Shown: piece by piece, positions 1-7,673 of the stretch
How positions within the stretch are numbered: position 1 is the first letter of the stretch
Layout of the letters: each line of letters opens with the position of its first letter
NCBI GenBank assembly: GCA_039818945.1
Contig: JBCBSZ010000022.1
Span: 1 to 64,000 of the forward strand
Direction of reading: 5' to 3'
Source of the DNA: JBCBSZ01 sp039818945
GTDB taxonomy: Bacteria > Actinomycetota > Acidimicrobiia > Acidimicrobiales > Poriferisodalaceae
DNA length: 64,000 nucleotides
The notes under the pieces: model-generated
Database searches by the model: none
Seen by the model: only the letters and a program-made list of their open reading frames with translations
Told to the model about the DNA's origin: nothing
Translations under genes and position numbers: made by a program

Positions 1-81
1 CTGCCGGAGCACCGGTCGCGCCTGGTGCACGGCGAGCAGCATCAGGATCGCGGCCGCCACCACGCTGAGCGCCGCCGTCAT
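1..81 (-). CDS. N-terminus of a membrane protein, cut by the window edge
   Basis: Only the first 27 codons lie in the window. The peptide opens MTAALSVVAAAILMLLAVHQ, a hydrophobic stretch that would be the first membrane helix or a signal anchor. The ATG overlaps the TGA of the upstream glycosyltransferase by 4 bp (ATGA), so the two are probably translationally coupled in one glycan-related operon. A polymerase, flippase or other surface-polysaccharide membrane protein would fit the context, but too little is visible to say which. Confidence 0.6.
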   Translation of the reverse strand, partial: MTAALSVVAAAILMLLAVHQARPVLRQ

Positions 82-1208
82 TTGTGTGCGCTGCGCCGCA
101 GCCACTCCGCCTCGCGGTCGAGGACGGCGTCCAGCTCGAAGCGGCCGGCCTCGGTGAGCGTCCGCGCCCGATCGGCGGCGCCCGGCGCCGCGGCGATGCC
201 GTCGGCGAGCGCGACCGGATCCCCGACCGGCACCAGCACCGCGCTGCCTCCCGTCACCTCGCGGGTCACGGGCAGATCGCTCGTCACGACGGGCAGGCCG
301 GCCGCCATCGCCTCGACCAGGGCGCCGCCGAGCCCCTCGTAGCGCGACGGGAAGGCGAACACGTCGAGGCCGGGGAGCACGTCGCCCGCGACGTCGTCGG
401 AGTGGCCGATGAGGCGCACCGCCGCGGTCACGCCCCGGCGTTCGATGCGCGAGCGCAGCTCGGCGGACGCGTTGCCGTCGCGACCGGCCTGGACGAGCAG
501 CACCCGCCGGTCGCGCCGGACGAGCTCGGCGATGGCGTCGACCAGCACGTCGAGACCCTTCTGGTGCTCGTGCCGGGCGACGTTGCCCACCACGAGCGTG
601 TCGTCGTCGACGCCCCAGGCCCGGCGGACCCGGGTGCGGTCGCCGTCGTCGAAGCGGAACCGCTCGAGCACCCGGCCCCGGGGGATCACCTCGATGCGGT
701 CGCCGTCGAGCCGCATGCGGCGCACCGCCGACTCCCTCACCGCCTCGGTGATGGCCCGGAAGCCGACGCAGAGGCGCGCGGTGGCCGAGTCGACCGCACG
801 GTTGAGCTCGAGCGCAGGCCGCGACACGTTGGGGTCGTCGAGCCGGCTGAGCTCGTAGGTCGTGTTCACGAGCGTGGCGACCGACGGCACGCCGGCGGCC
901 CGTGCGGCGAGCCGTCCGATCACGTCGGCGGCGACGACGGAGGTGTGGACGAGGTCGGTGCGCTCGGCCTGGAGCAGGCGTCGGATCTCGACGATGCGCC
1001 GCAACCTCGACCCGCCGATCACGTCGACCGGCACGCCCGAGCGCTCGACCGCCTCGTGGCTGCCCTGGGCGCGCCGGTAGAAGCAGATGATCCGCGGCTC
1101 GATGCCCCGCTCCGTGAGCCCGGGCAGGCTCACCTCGAGCGAGCGCTCGGCCCCGCCGGCACCGAGGCTCGGGATGACGAAGGCGACCTTCGTGGCATCC
1201 GTGGTCAT
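78..1208 (-). CDS. Glycosyltransferase, GT4 family (GT-B fold)
   Basis: A 376-residue protein expected to transfer a sugar from an activated donor to a glycan or lipid acceptor at the inner face of the membrane. The N-terminus carries a glycine-rich acceptor-side loop (IPSLGAGGAERS, about residues 10-21). The C-terminal half has the GT4 donor motif EGLGGALVEAMAAGLPV around residues 288-305, with the usual paired glutamates, preceded by FAFPSRY. The ATG at 1208 was chosen because the family's glycine-rich strand begins right after it; the open frame runs far upstream but without similarity. The gene diverges from the epimerase at 1404 and overlaps the following membrane protein. Substrate unknown. 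Confidence 0.88.
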   Translation of the reverse strand: MTTDATKVAFVIPSLGAGGAERSLEVSLPGLTERGIEPRIICFYRRAQGSHEAVERSGVPVDVIGGSRLRRIVEIRRLLQAERTDLVHTSVVAADVIGRLAARAAGVPSVATLVNTTYELSRLDDPNVSRPALELNRAVDSATARLCVGFRAITEAVRESAVRRMRLDGDRIEVIPRGRVLERFRFDDGDRTRVRRAWGVDDDTLVVGNVARHEHQKGLDVLVDAIAELVRRDRRVLLVQAGRDGNASAELRSRIERRGVTAAVRLIGHSDDVAGDVLPGLDVFAFPSRYEGLGGALVEAMAAGLPVVTSDLPVTREVTGGSAVLVPVGDPVALADGIAAAPGAADRARTLTEAGRFELDAVLDREAEWLRRSAHK

Positions 1209-1403
1209 GGGCGCTCCGGGGTGGCTGGACGGCACTCGTCGCGTGCCCGTCGTCGTGTCACCCTTCCCCTGCCGTCGATGTCGGTCCCGCCGACGCCACG
1301 CTACCGAGCGCGCGCTGCGAGCGTCCACGGTGGTACGGGGGGTGGTGTGCCGGCACCCACGGCGGTCGTACGATCGGCGGCACCAACGAGTCGGGAGCCA
1401 TCG

Positions 1404-2333
1404 ATGCGTGTCGTCGTGACCGGAGGTGCCGGGTTCATCGGCGCCAACCTCTGCGCCGCCCTCCACCGGGACGGCGTCGACGAGGTGATCGCGCTCGACG
1501 ACCTGAGCACCGGCTCGGCCGCCAACCTCGCCGGCAGCGGTGCGAAGCTCGTCGAGGGCTCGATCCTCGACACCGAGCTGCTCGGCGAGGTCATGGCCGA
1601 CGTCGACGCGGTCGTCCACCTCGCCGCCCGCCCGTCGGTGCCGCGCTCGATCGACGACCCGGTCGCCTCCCACACGATCAACGCCACCGGGACGCTCCTC
1701 GTGCTCGAGGCCGCTCGGCACGCGGGACGGCCGCACGTGATCGTCGCCTCCTCCTCGAGCGTCTACGGCGCGAACCCGACGTTGCCGAAGTCGATCGACC
1801 TGCGACCGCAGCCCCTGTCGCCGTACGCCGTGTCGAAGCTCGCCACCGAGGCCTACGCGCTCAGCCACGCCCGCTGCTTCGAGCTGCCCGTGCTCGCCTT
1901 CCGGTTCTTCAACGTCTTCGGCCCGCTGCAGCCCGCCGGGCATGCCTACGCCGCGGCGATCCCGTCGTTCCTCGACGCGGCGCTGGCCGGACGACCGATC
2001 CCGATCCACGGCGACGGCGGCCAGACCCGCGACTTCACCTACGTCGGCTCGCTGACCAGCGTGATCTGTGACGCGGTCGCCCGGCGGGTGACGTCCGACG
2101 ACCCCGTCAACCTGGCGTTCGGTTCGCGCCTCGGCCTGCTCGAGGTGGTCAGCATGATCGAGCAGGTGCTCGAACGGCCGCTGGAGCGCGAGCACGGGCC
2201 GGCGCGGGCCGGCGACGTGCGGCACTCGCAGGCCGATCAGACCGAGCTGCGCACGCTGTTCCGGGACATCGAACCGACGCCGTTCCTCGACGGGCTCCGG
2301 GCCACGGTCGACTGGTTCCTCGCCGAGGGCTGA
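1404..2333 (+). CDS. NAD-dependent sugar epimerase/dehydratase (extended SDR)
   Basis: A 309-residue extended short-chain dehydrogenase acting on nucleotide sugars, probably a UDP-hexose 4-epimerase or a related dehydratase. The Rossmann motif GGAGFIG is at residues 7-13, followed by the acidic residues that hold NAD ribose (ALDDLSTGS). The catalytic Tyr141-x3-Lys145 sits in YAVSKLATE, with the catalytic serine in SSSSVYG just before it. RFFNVFGPLQ and HGDGGQTRDFTYV are the substrate-side motifs of the GalE-like group. It diverges from the glycosyltransferase, which points to a shared role in surface or exopolysaccharide synthesis. Epimerase and dehydratase cannot be separated from the sequence alone. 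Confidence 0.88.
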   Translation: MRVVVTGGAGFIGANLCAALHRDGVDEVIALDDLSTGSAANLAGSGAKLVEGSILDTELLGEVMADVDAVVHLAARPSVPRSIDDPVASHTINATGTLLVLEAARHAGRPHVIVASSSSVYGANPTLPKSIDLRPQPLSPYAVSKLATEAYALSHARCFELPVLAFRFFNVFGPLQPAGHAYAAAIPSFLDAALAGRPIPIHGDGGQTRDFTYVGSLTSVICDAVARRVTSDDPVNLAFGSRLGLLEVVSMIEQVLERPLEREHGPARAGDVRHSQADQTELRTLFRDIEPTPFLDGLRATVDWFLAEG

Positions 2334-2351
2334 GCGTCGGGTCCTGCGAGC

Positions 2352-2573
2352 TCAGCCGGGCTGCTCGGCGGCGAGCTCGCGGGCCAGTGCCAACGCCTCG
2401 TCGGGGGCCAGGCCCGCCACACCGATCAACCAGCAGGTGATCGGCGCGGCCGTGCGCTCCGAGCTGTGGGCGGCGACCCCGGCCAGGTCGAGCAGCACCT
2501 CGACCGTGGCCTCGTCGGGTGCGGTGGTCCCGAGGCGGGCGGCGTAGGCGTCGAGCCACTCCTTGGCGTCCAT
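2352..2573 (-). CDS. DUF6457 small protein
   Basis: A 73-residue acidic, mostly helical protein matching from memory the actinobacterial DUF6457 family, which is often found near molybdenum cofactor genes. The opening MDAKEWLDAYAARLG and the central AAHSSERTAAPITCWLIG are the recognisable parts. No molybdenum cofactor gene is visible here, so the usual partner is missing or distant. It converges with the epimerase and diverges from the thioesterase. Function unknown. Confidence 0.7.
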   Translation of the reverse strand: MDAKEWLDAYAARLGTTAPDEATVEVLLDLAGVAAHSSERTAAPITCWLIGVAGLAPDEALALARELAAEQPG

Positions 2574-2637
2574 GCCGGCGACGCTACCCAACCGCCTCGT
2601 CGTCCCCGTGCGGGGCGGGATGGCAGCATCGGGTCCG

Positions 2638-3447
2638 ATGCACGACGAGCCGACCACCATGCACGCGCTCCTCCACCTGGAGTCCCACGGTCCGGACACC
2701 TGGATCGGGGTGAGCCCGCGCTACGAGTGGGGCCGGGTCTACGGCGGGCAGGTCGTCGCCCAGGCGCTGCGAGCGGCCGCCCACACGGTCGACGACGGCT
2801 ACGAGGTGCACTCGCTCCACGCGTACTTCATCCGCGGTGGCGAGGTCACCGAGCCGATCCGCTACGAGGTCGACCGGCTCCGCAACGGCCGGTCCTTCGT
2901 CACCCGCCAGGTGGTCGCCCGGCAGTCCGGCGGGGCGATCCTCAACCTCTCCGCCTCGTTCCACGTCGACGAGGAGGGGGAGCGGGCCCAGCCGCTGGGC
3001 CCGCCCGACGTGCCGGCGCCGGACGAGTGCGTCGACGAGACCTGGTCGCCGATCTTCCGCCACGTCGAGGTCGATCTCGGGCCGAGGCCGTCGCGGTCGC
3101 GAGCCTGGATGCGGGTGATCGAGGACCTGCCCGACGATCCGGTCGTGCAGGCCTGCTCGCTGGCGTTCCTCTCCGACGACAACCCGATGAGCAGCATCGC
3201 CGCCGCCTCCGAGGCGCACCCACCACCGCCGAACGGCTTCTCCGATGTGTGGATGGGCGCCAGCCTCGACCACTCGCTCTGGTTCCACGAACCGGTGCGC
3301 GCGCAGCGGTGGCATCTCTTCGACCTGCAGACCCAGCGTCTCGGCGGTTCCCGTGGTCTCGCCACCGGGCAGATCTTCGACGAGGCCGGCCTCCACGTCG
3401 CCACGGTGGCCCAGGAGGGCCTGCTCCGGCGCCGGCGATCGGGTTGA
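2638..3447 (+). CDS. tesB: Acyl-CoA thioesterase II, TesB family (double hotdog)
   Basis: A 269-residue protein that should hydrolyse medium- or long-chain acyl-CoA to free fatty acid and CoA in the cytosol. It shows two tandem hotdog domains: the first contains the YGGQVVAQAL helix and the SLHAYFIRGG strand, the second begins near DPVVQACSLAFLSD and includes the ASLDHSLWFHEP segment with the aspartate used by TesB enzymes. Length is close to the family norm of about 285. The ATG at 2638 puts the start just before the conserved first strand. The last codons lie inside a 49-bp tandem duplication (3422-3519). Confidence 0.88.
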   Translation: MHDEPTTMHALLHLESHGPDTWIGVSPRYEWGRVYGGQVVAQALRAAAHTVDDGYEVHSLHAYFIRGGEVTEPIRYEVDRLRNGRSFVTRQVVARQSGGAILNLSASFHVDEEGERAQPLGPPDVPAPDECVDETWSPIFRHVEVDLGPRPSRSRAWMRVIEDLPDDPVVQACSLAFLSDDNPMSSIAAASEAHPPPPNGFSDVWMGASLDHSLWFHEPVRAQRWHLFDLQTQRLGGSRGLATGQIFDEAGLHVATVAQEGLLRRRRSG

Positions 3448-3519
3448 CCCAATGGGCCATCACCGAAGCTTGCTCCGGCGCCGGCGATCGGGTTGACCCA
3501 ACGGGACGTCACCGAAGCC
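3422..3519 (+). repeat. Two 49-bp tandem copies at the thioesterase 3' end
   Basis: Positions 3422-3470 and 3471-3519 are near-identical direct repeats, differing at a handful of bases near the middle and at the last base. The first copy contains the final codons and the TGA of the thioesterase; the second places the same codons, now untranslated, in the spacer before the next gene. It looks like a recent local duplication by slippage or unequal exchange. No transposase or terminator is associated. Confidence 0.85.
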
Positions 3520-3568
3520 TCAAGGTTCGCGGCGAGCGCGCCGACGGAGAGCGTGAGGAGGAAGTCCC

Positions 3569-3889
3569 ATGTCTCATCTCGTCATCTTCAAGAGCGCCGA
3601 GGGCAAGCAGGCCTATCACCAGGCGGCCACCCTCGACGAGGCCGTGCGCTTCCTGGAGCACCTGCGCAACGTCGAGCGGGTCGAGCAGGCCAAGCTGTTC
3701 CGCCTCACCGAGGTCCCGGTCGAGTTCAAGACCTACTTCCGGGCCGAGCTGCCGGGAGCCGGCGAGCCGGCACCGCCCCCGGTCGAGGCCGAGGTGGAGG
3801 AGCACCAGGACGAGCCGGAGGCCGCCGCCGAGGAGCCGTCGTCCCCGACGCCGGCCTCCAACGGCAAGCGCAGCCTGCTCAAGCGCTGA
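3569..3889 (+). CDS. Hypothetical 106-residue protein with acidic Pro/Glu tail
   Basis: Start is well supported by a GAGGAGG ribosome site 7 bases ahead of the ATG. The first 65 residues look folded (MSHLVIFKSAEGKQAYHQA, then two amphipathic helices rich in Glu, Arg and Val), and the remainder is a low-complexity tail of Glu, Pro and Ala ending in a basic NGKRSLLKR. This arrangement is typical of small conserved actinobacterial proteins of unknown role. There is no membrane segment and no recognised motif. It stands alone between the thioesterase and a convergent methyltransferase. Confidence 0.7.
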   Translation: MSHLVIFKSAEGKQAYHQAATLDEAVRFLEHLRNVERVEQAKLFRLTEVPVEFKTYFRAELPGAGEPAPPPVEAEVEEHQDEPEAAAEEPSSPTPASNGKRSLLKR

Positions 3890-3916
3890 TCGACGGCGCT
3901 CCCCGCTCCGACCGAC

Positions 3917-5011
3917 TCACACGGTGAGGCGGTAGAAGCGGAAGAAGTCGTTGTCGATGTCGAGCACCGACACGTCGCTGAACCCGGCCGCCGAGGCGTA
4001 GCCCTCGAAGGTCGGGTGACGCATGACGGTCCCGGTGCCGACCGAGTGGTCGTGGGCCAGCCCGTCGGGCAGGCAGCACAGCAGCGAGAAGCCGTAGAAG
4101 ATCCGCTCGACCTCGTCGGCCGGGCCGGCGAAGGTGTCGCCGACCCGCTCGTCCATGACGATGACGGTCCCGCCGGGCTTCACCAGCTGCCGCATGGTCG
4201 CGAGCACGCCGACCGGGTCCGGCATGTCGTGGATGCACTCGAAGGCGGTGACGAGGTCGTACTGACCGGCCGCCGGCGCATCGGCCGCGTCGATGCACTC
4301 GAAGCGCACCCGGTCGTCGACGCCGCGCTTCGCGGCGATCGAACGGGCCTGGTCGATCGACGGGGCGTCGAGATCGAAGCCGTCGACCGAGGCCGTCGGA
4401 TAGGCCTCGGCGATGCCGACCGCCGACCAGCCGAAGCCGGTGCCGACGTCGGCCACCCGGCCGCCGGCCTCGAGCGCGGCGTGGACCTCGGGGATGCCGG
4501 GCAGGTACTCCCGGCCGAGCAGGTTCAGGAACATCGGTCGGTTCGCGGCGGCCTGCGCCTCGCGGGCGGCGTCGCCGTGAGCGTCCCAGCCCACCCCACC
4601 GCCGGTCCGGTAGGCATCGCAGAGGGCGTCGAGCTGGCGGGCGAGCGCTCCGACGAACACGCCGAAGGGGCGGAGGTAGGCGAGGCTGTCCCGATCGGTG
4701 AGCACCTCACGGTGTGCGTCGTCCAGCCGGAACCGCCGCTCGGTCGCCTCGCGGTGCGGGTCGTCGCAGAAGACGAAGCCGGTCGCCGCCTGCTGCTCGA
4801 GCCACTCGCGGGCGTACCGCTCGTCGGAGCCGGTCCGCTCGGCCAGCTGGGTCGAGGTCACGGGCCCGTGCTCGGCGAGGGCGTCGTACCAGCCGAGGCG
4901 GTCACCGACGTAGATCGACAGGGTGTCCATGGCGCCGAGGACGGCGCCGAACACCCGCTCGGCGACGTCGTCGGCGGTGTCGGTGGTCGGGGTCGGATCG
5001 ACGATGGTCAT
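3917..5011 (-). CDS. SAM-dependent methyltransferase with N-terminal winged helix
   Basis: A 364-residue class I methyltransferase. The first 110 residues form a winged-helix/dimerisation domain of the O-methyltransferase type (TSTQLAERTGSDERYAREWL). The SAM-binding motif I DVGTGFGWS is at about residues 188-196, with the acidic motif II residue in VDGFDLDA and motif IV in YDLVTAFECIHDMP. The closest family I recall is the Rv2258c-like group of actinobacterial methyltransferases, whose substrates are largely unassigned. It is monocistronic, converging on the small gene at 3569 and followed upstream by a 170-bp spacer with no clear operator. Substrate unknown. Confidence 0.85.
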   Translation of the reverse strand: MTIVDPTPTTDTADDVAERVFGAVLGAMDTLSIYVGDRLGWYDALAEHGPVTSTQLAERTGSDERYAREWLEQQAATGFVFCDDPHREATERRFRLDDAHREVLTDRDSLAYLRPFGVFVGALARQLDALCDAYRTGGGVGWDAHGDAAREAQAAANRPMFLNLLGREYLPGIPEVHAALEAGGRVADVGTGFGWSAVGIAEAYPTASVDGFDLDAPSIDQARSIAAKRGVDDRVRFECIDAADAPAAGQYDLVTAFECIHDMPDPVGVLATMRQLVKPGGTVIVMDERVGDTFAGPADEVERIFYGFSLLCCLPDGLAHDHSVGTGTVMRHPTFEGYASAAGFSDVSVLDIDNDFFRFYRLTV

Positions 5012-5181
5012 GGCGAATCGCTCCTCGTGGGTTCGGCCGCATCGGGCGGCGCACAGCGGTGGACGGGGTCACCTCGGGGTCGAGGGACCGCCGTGTCGAT
5101 GAGAGGAGCGTGCGCCGTGGACCTCGCAGCACGATCGCAGCTGGATCGCAGCGGCTGCGACGAGGTCCGTCGCCGGTGCGA

Positions 5182-7407
5182 TCAGGCGCCGATGGCCACG
5201 ACCGGGTCAACCGGTGGGTCGTCGCCCAGGCTGCCGAGGAAGGGGAGGTCGGAGAACACGAACACCCCGCCGTCGGCGGCGACCATCACGTAGCCGTCGC
5301 CGTACGGGACCATCCCGACCACCGGTGCGTTGAGCGGTCGTCCGCCCATCGATCCCCGGAACTCGGCCAGGAAGGCGAACACGCCGCCGTCGCCGCCGAC
5401 GAGCCAGTAGCCGGTCCCGTCGGGGTCGGCGACGATCGCACCGACCGGGGCGTTCAGCGGTGTGCCACCCATCGAGCCGTGGAATTGCGCATCGCCGAGC
5501 GCGAAGACGCCGCCGTCGGACCCGAGCAGGTAGAAGCCGGTGCCGCTCGCCGTCGCCACGGAGTCGACGATCGGACCGTTCAGGCGGTCGCCGAGGCCGA
5601 GGTCGACGAGGTCGACGACCGGTGGGGCGCTACCGAAGGCCGTGACCCGTCCGCGGGTGGTCGCGATCCAGTAGCCGTCGCCGTCGGGGGCCCGCGACAG
5701 CGTGGCCGCGGTCTCGCCGGTGGCGAGGCTGCCCGGCGTGAGGCCGCCGAGGTCCGGCGCGTCGCCGACGGCCACGACCGCACCCGACTCGTCGAGGACC
5801 CAGTAGCCGTCGCCCGTGGCGGTGGCGAGCAGGTCGACGGCGTCGGCGGCGAGCTTCCCGGCGACGCCACCCGAGTCGTCGGGGTCCTCCGGGAACGAGT
5901 ACACCCGCCCGGTGCGATCGAGCAGCCGGTAGGGATCGGGCTCGACCGGCGGCGTCGTGGTGGTCGGCGTCGTGGTCGTAGTGGTCGCGGGGGTCGGCGT
6001 GGTCGTCGTCGTGGCCGCGGTCGTCGTGGTCGTGGTCGGCGGCGTGGTGGTCGTGGTCGGGGGTGTCGTGGTGGTCGTCGTGGTGGTCGTGGTCGTCGTG
6101 GTGGTGGTGGTGGTCGGCGGCGTGGTGGTCGTGGTCGTGGTGGTCGTCGTGGTCGTGGTCGTCGTCGCCGGGCGGTCCTCGAGTGCGGAGACCACCGGGA
6201 CGAGTGGGGTCCGATGGGCGTCGGCGCGGTTCGACAGGTCGGCGTGCGTCCGGCTCTCGACCAGCTCCATCGAGAACGTCCGACCGGCGCCGGTGAGCAG
6301 AGGGACCGCGTTCGTCCGCCCGAAGCCGAAGACGGTCATCACGTCGTCGAGCAACGTCCGGCGGTCGGCGACCGAGTCGTCGGTGTGCGAGACGAACAGC
6401 AGGCTGCGGTCGTCGAGCCCGTCGCGGTACGCGATCCACTCCGGGTTCGGGAGGTCGGCGTTCGACGCCGTCGCCGAGAGCGCCGCCGACGTCGCGTCGG
6501 AGAGCAGGGTCGTGTCGTCGTCCGGCTCCACCGCACCACCCGGCGTGCCCTCGTAGAGGAACCACCACGAGCCCGTGTCGGCCGTGACCATCTCGAACGT
6601 CGAGCTCCGGGGCCCGATGGTCCACTCCGACACCCACGCCGCGCCGATCGCCTCGGCCCGGACCACCGCCCGGACCGGGCCGTCGACCAGCAGCGTGCTC
6701 GTCGAGGTCGAGTGCGACGGGTGGAAGTAATCCGTGCCGCCGGGGTCGAAGATGGCGTTCGGGATGCCGCGGAACTCGCTCTCGGCGTTGGTCTCGCCGC
6801 CGTTCTTGACGTTCCACGAGATCCAGTCGTCGCCGGTCGTGTCGTCGTAGCTCGAGAAGGCGCCGCCCGCCGTGACGTACGACAGGACCCCGGTCTCGTT
6901 CTCGATCCGCCAGACCGCCTGGCCCTCGTCCGTGGCGGCGGCGGTGGTGACCAGCGGGACACCGGCCCAACCGGGAGCGCCGTCACCGTCCTCGCCGAGG
7001 TAGGCGTGGAACGTCCGGGTGGTGGACGCCGCCGTGGTGCCCGTCGCCGCGAAGACGATCGTGGCGTCGTCAGGGGTCGCGACGTCCTCGACCTGGACCG
7101 GCACCTCGCCGAGCTCGTCGCCGTCGCCGTCCACCTCGACGACGACGACCGACGCGGCGTCGAGCGTGCCGCCCCCGGCCGGGGTGAGATCGACCGGCAC
7201 CTCGATGACCTCGTCGAGGCGCGCCGACGACCCGGCGGTGATCTCGACGACGAGGCGGTGGTCGTGGTCGTTGCGCAGCCACGGGTCGGGATCTCCCGAG
7301 GCGGTCGCCACGGCGACCATGGCGGCCAGCGTCCCGCAGACGACGACGAGCGCGGCCGGCCAGAAGCCCGACCGGGCGGATCGTCCTCTCGTCGTCTGTC
7401 GTTGCAC
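5182..7407 (-). CDS. Secreted Thr-rich protein with GDGGVFAF-type repeats
   Basis: About 741 residues. A signal peptide (basic n-region, then a Val/Ala/Leu core ending near VATASG) directs export. Residues of roughly 50-370 form a beta-rich domain of unknown function; next comes a threonine linker of some 70 residues with Pro and Ala interruptions, then at least five C-terminal repeats of the pattern GDGYWLVGGDGGVFAF...FxGSMGG-LNAPV. That repeat is characteristic of Acidimicrobiia surface proteins and probably folds as a propeller-like array. The GTG at 7407 is preferred because GAGGA lies 5 bases upstream; an ATG at 7443 would add 12 residues. The linker is probably O-glycosylated or spans the cell wall. 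Confidence 0.8.
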   Translation of the reverse strand: MQRQTTRGRSARSGFWPAALVVVCGTLAAMVAVATASGDPDPWLRNDHDHRLVVEITAGSSARLDEVIEVPVDLTPAGGGTLDAASVVVVEVDGDGDELGEVPVQVEDVATPDDATIVFAATGTTAASTTRTFHAYLGEDGDGAPGWAGVPLVTTAAATDEGQAVWRIENETGVLSYVTAGGAFSSYDDTTGDDWISWNVKNGGETNAESEFRGIPNAIFDPGGTDYFHPSHSTSTSTLLVDGPVRAVVRAEAIGAAWVSEWTIGPRSSTFEMVTADTGSWWFLYEGTPGGAVEPDDDTTLLSDATSAALSATASNADLPNPEWIAYRDGLDDRSLLFVSHTDDSVADRRTLLDDVMTVFGFGRTNAVPLLTGAGRTFSMELVESRTHADLSNRADAHRTPLVPVVSALEDRPATTTTTTTTTTTTTTTPPTTTTTTTTTTTTTTTTTPPTTTTTPPTTTTTTAATTTTTPTPATTTTTTPTTTTPPVEPDPYRLLDRTGRVYSFPEDPDDSGGVAGKLAADAVDLLATATGDGYWVLDESGAVVAVGDAPDLGGLTPGSLATGETAATLSRAPDGDGYWIATTRGRVTAFGSAPPVVDLVDLGLGDRLNGPIVDSVATASGTGFYLLGSDGGVFALGDAQFHGSMGGTPLNAPVGAIVADPDGTGYWLVGGDGGVFAFLAEFRGSMGGRPLNAPVVGMVPYGDGYVMVAADGGVFVFSDLPFLGSLGDDPPVDPVVAIGA
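5950..6175. repeat. GTGGTC/GTCGTG low-complexity tract encoding the Thr linker
   Basis: A degenerate 3-bp repeat tract on the plus strand (GTG, GTC and GTA triplets) whose complement encodes the threonine linker of the secreted protein. Mixed Thr codons (ACC, ACG, ACT) interrupt it, suggesting selection for the amino acid rather than a pure microsatellite. Such tracts are prone to length change by slippage. Confidence 0.8.
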
Positions 7408-7673
7408 GAACGTCCTCGCGTCCCTCGCCCGCCCCTGCACCATCGGCGGCGGCGAACACCTGCTGAGCGAACCGGGCCGGTCCGCGTCACCGGCGACGCA
7501 CCCGCCGAGCGGGCGACGCCGACCTCGGTCGGCTCCACCGAACACCAGGTCAGCGAGCCGATCGGTCGGTCACGACGGTACGGCCGTCGAGCGCCGGATC
7601 AAGTCGCGACGGTCACCGACGGTGGGCGCCCGGAACCCTCCAGCGGCGGCCCGGGCCGCGGTCCTACGCTCCG

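Noticed and set aside
5950..6175. CRISPR-like or tandem satellite array
   Set aside because: Period is 3 bp without spacers, in frame with a threonine linker.
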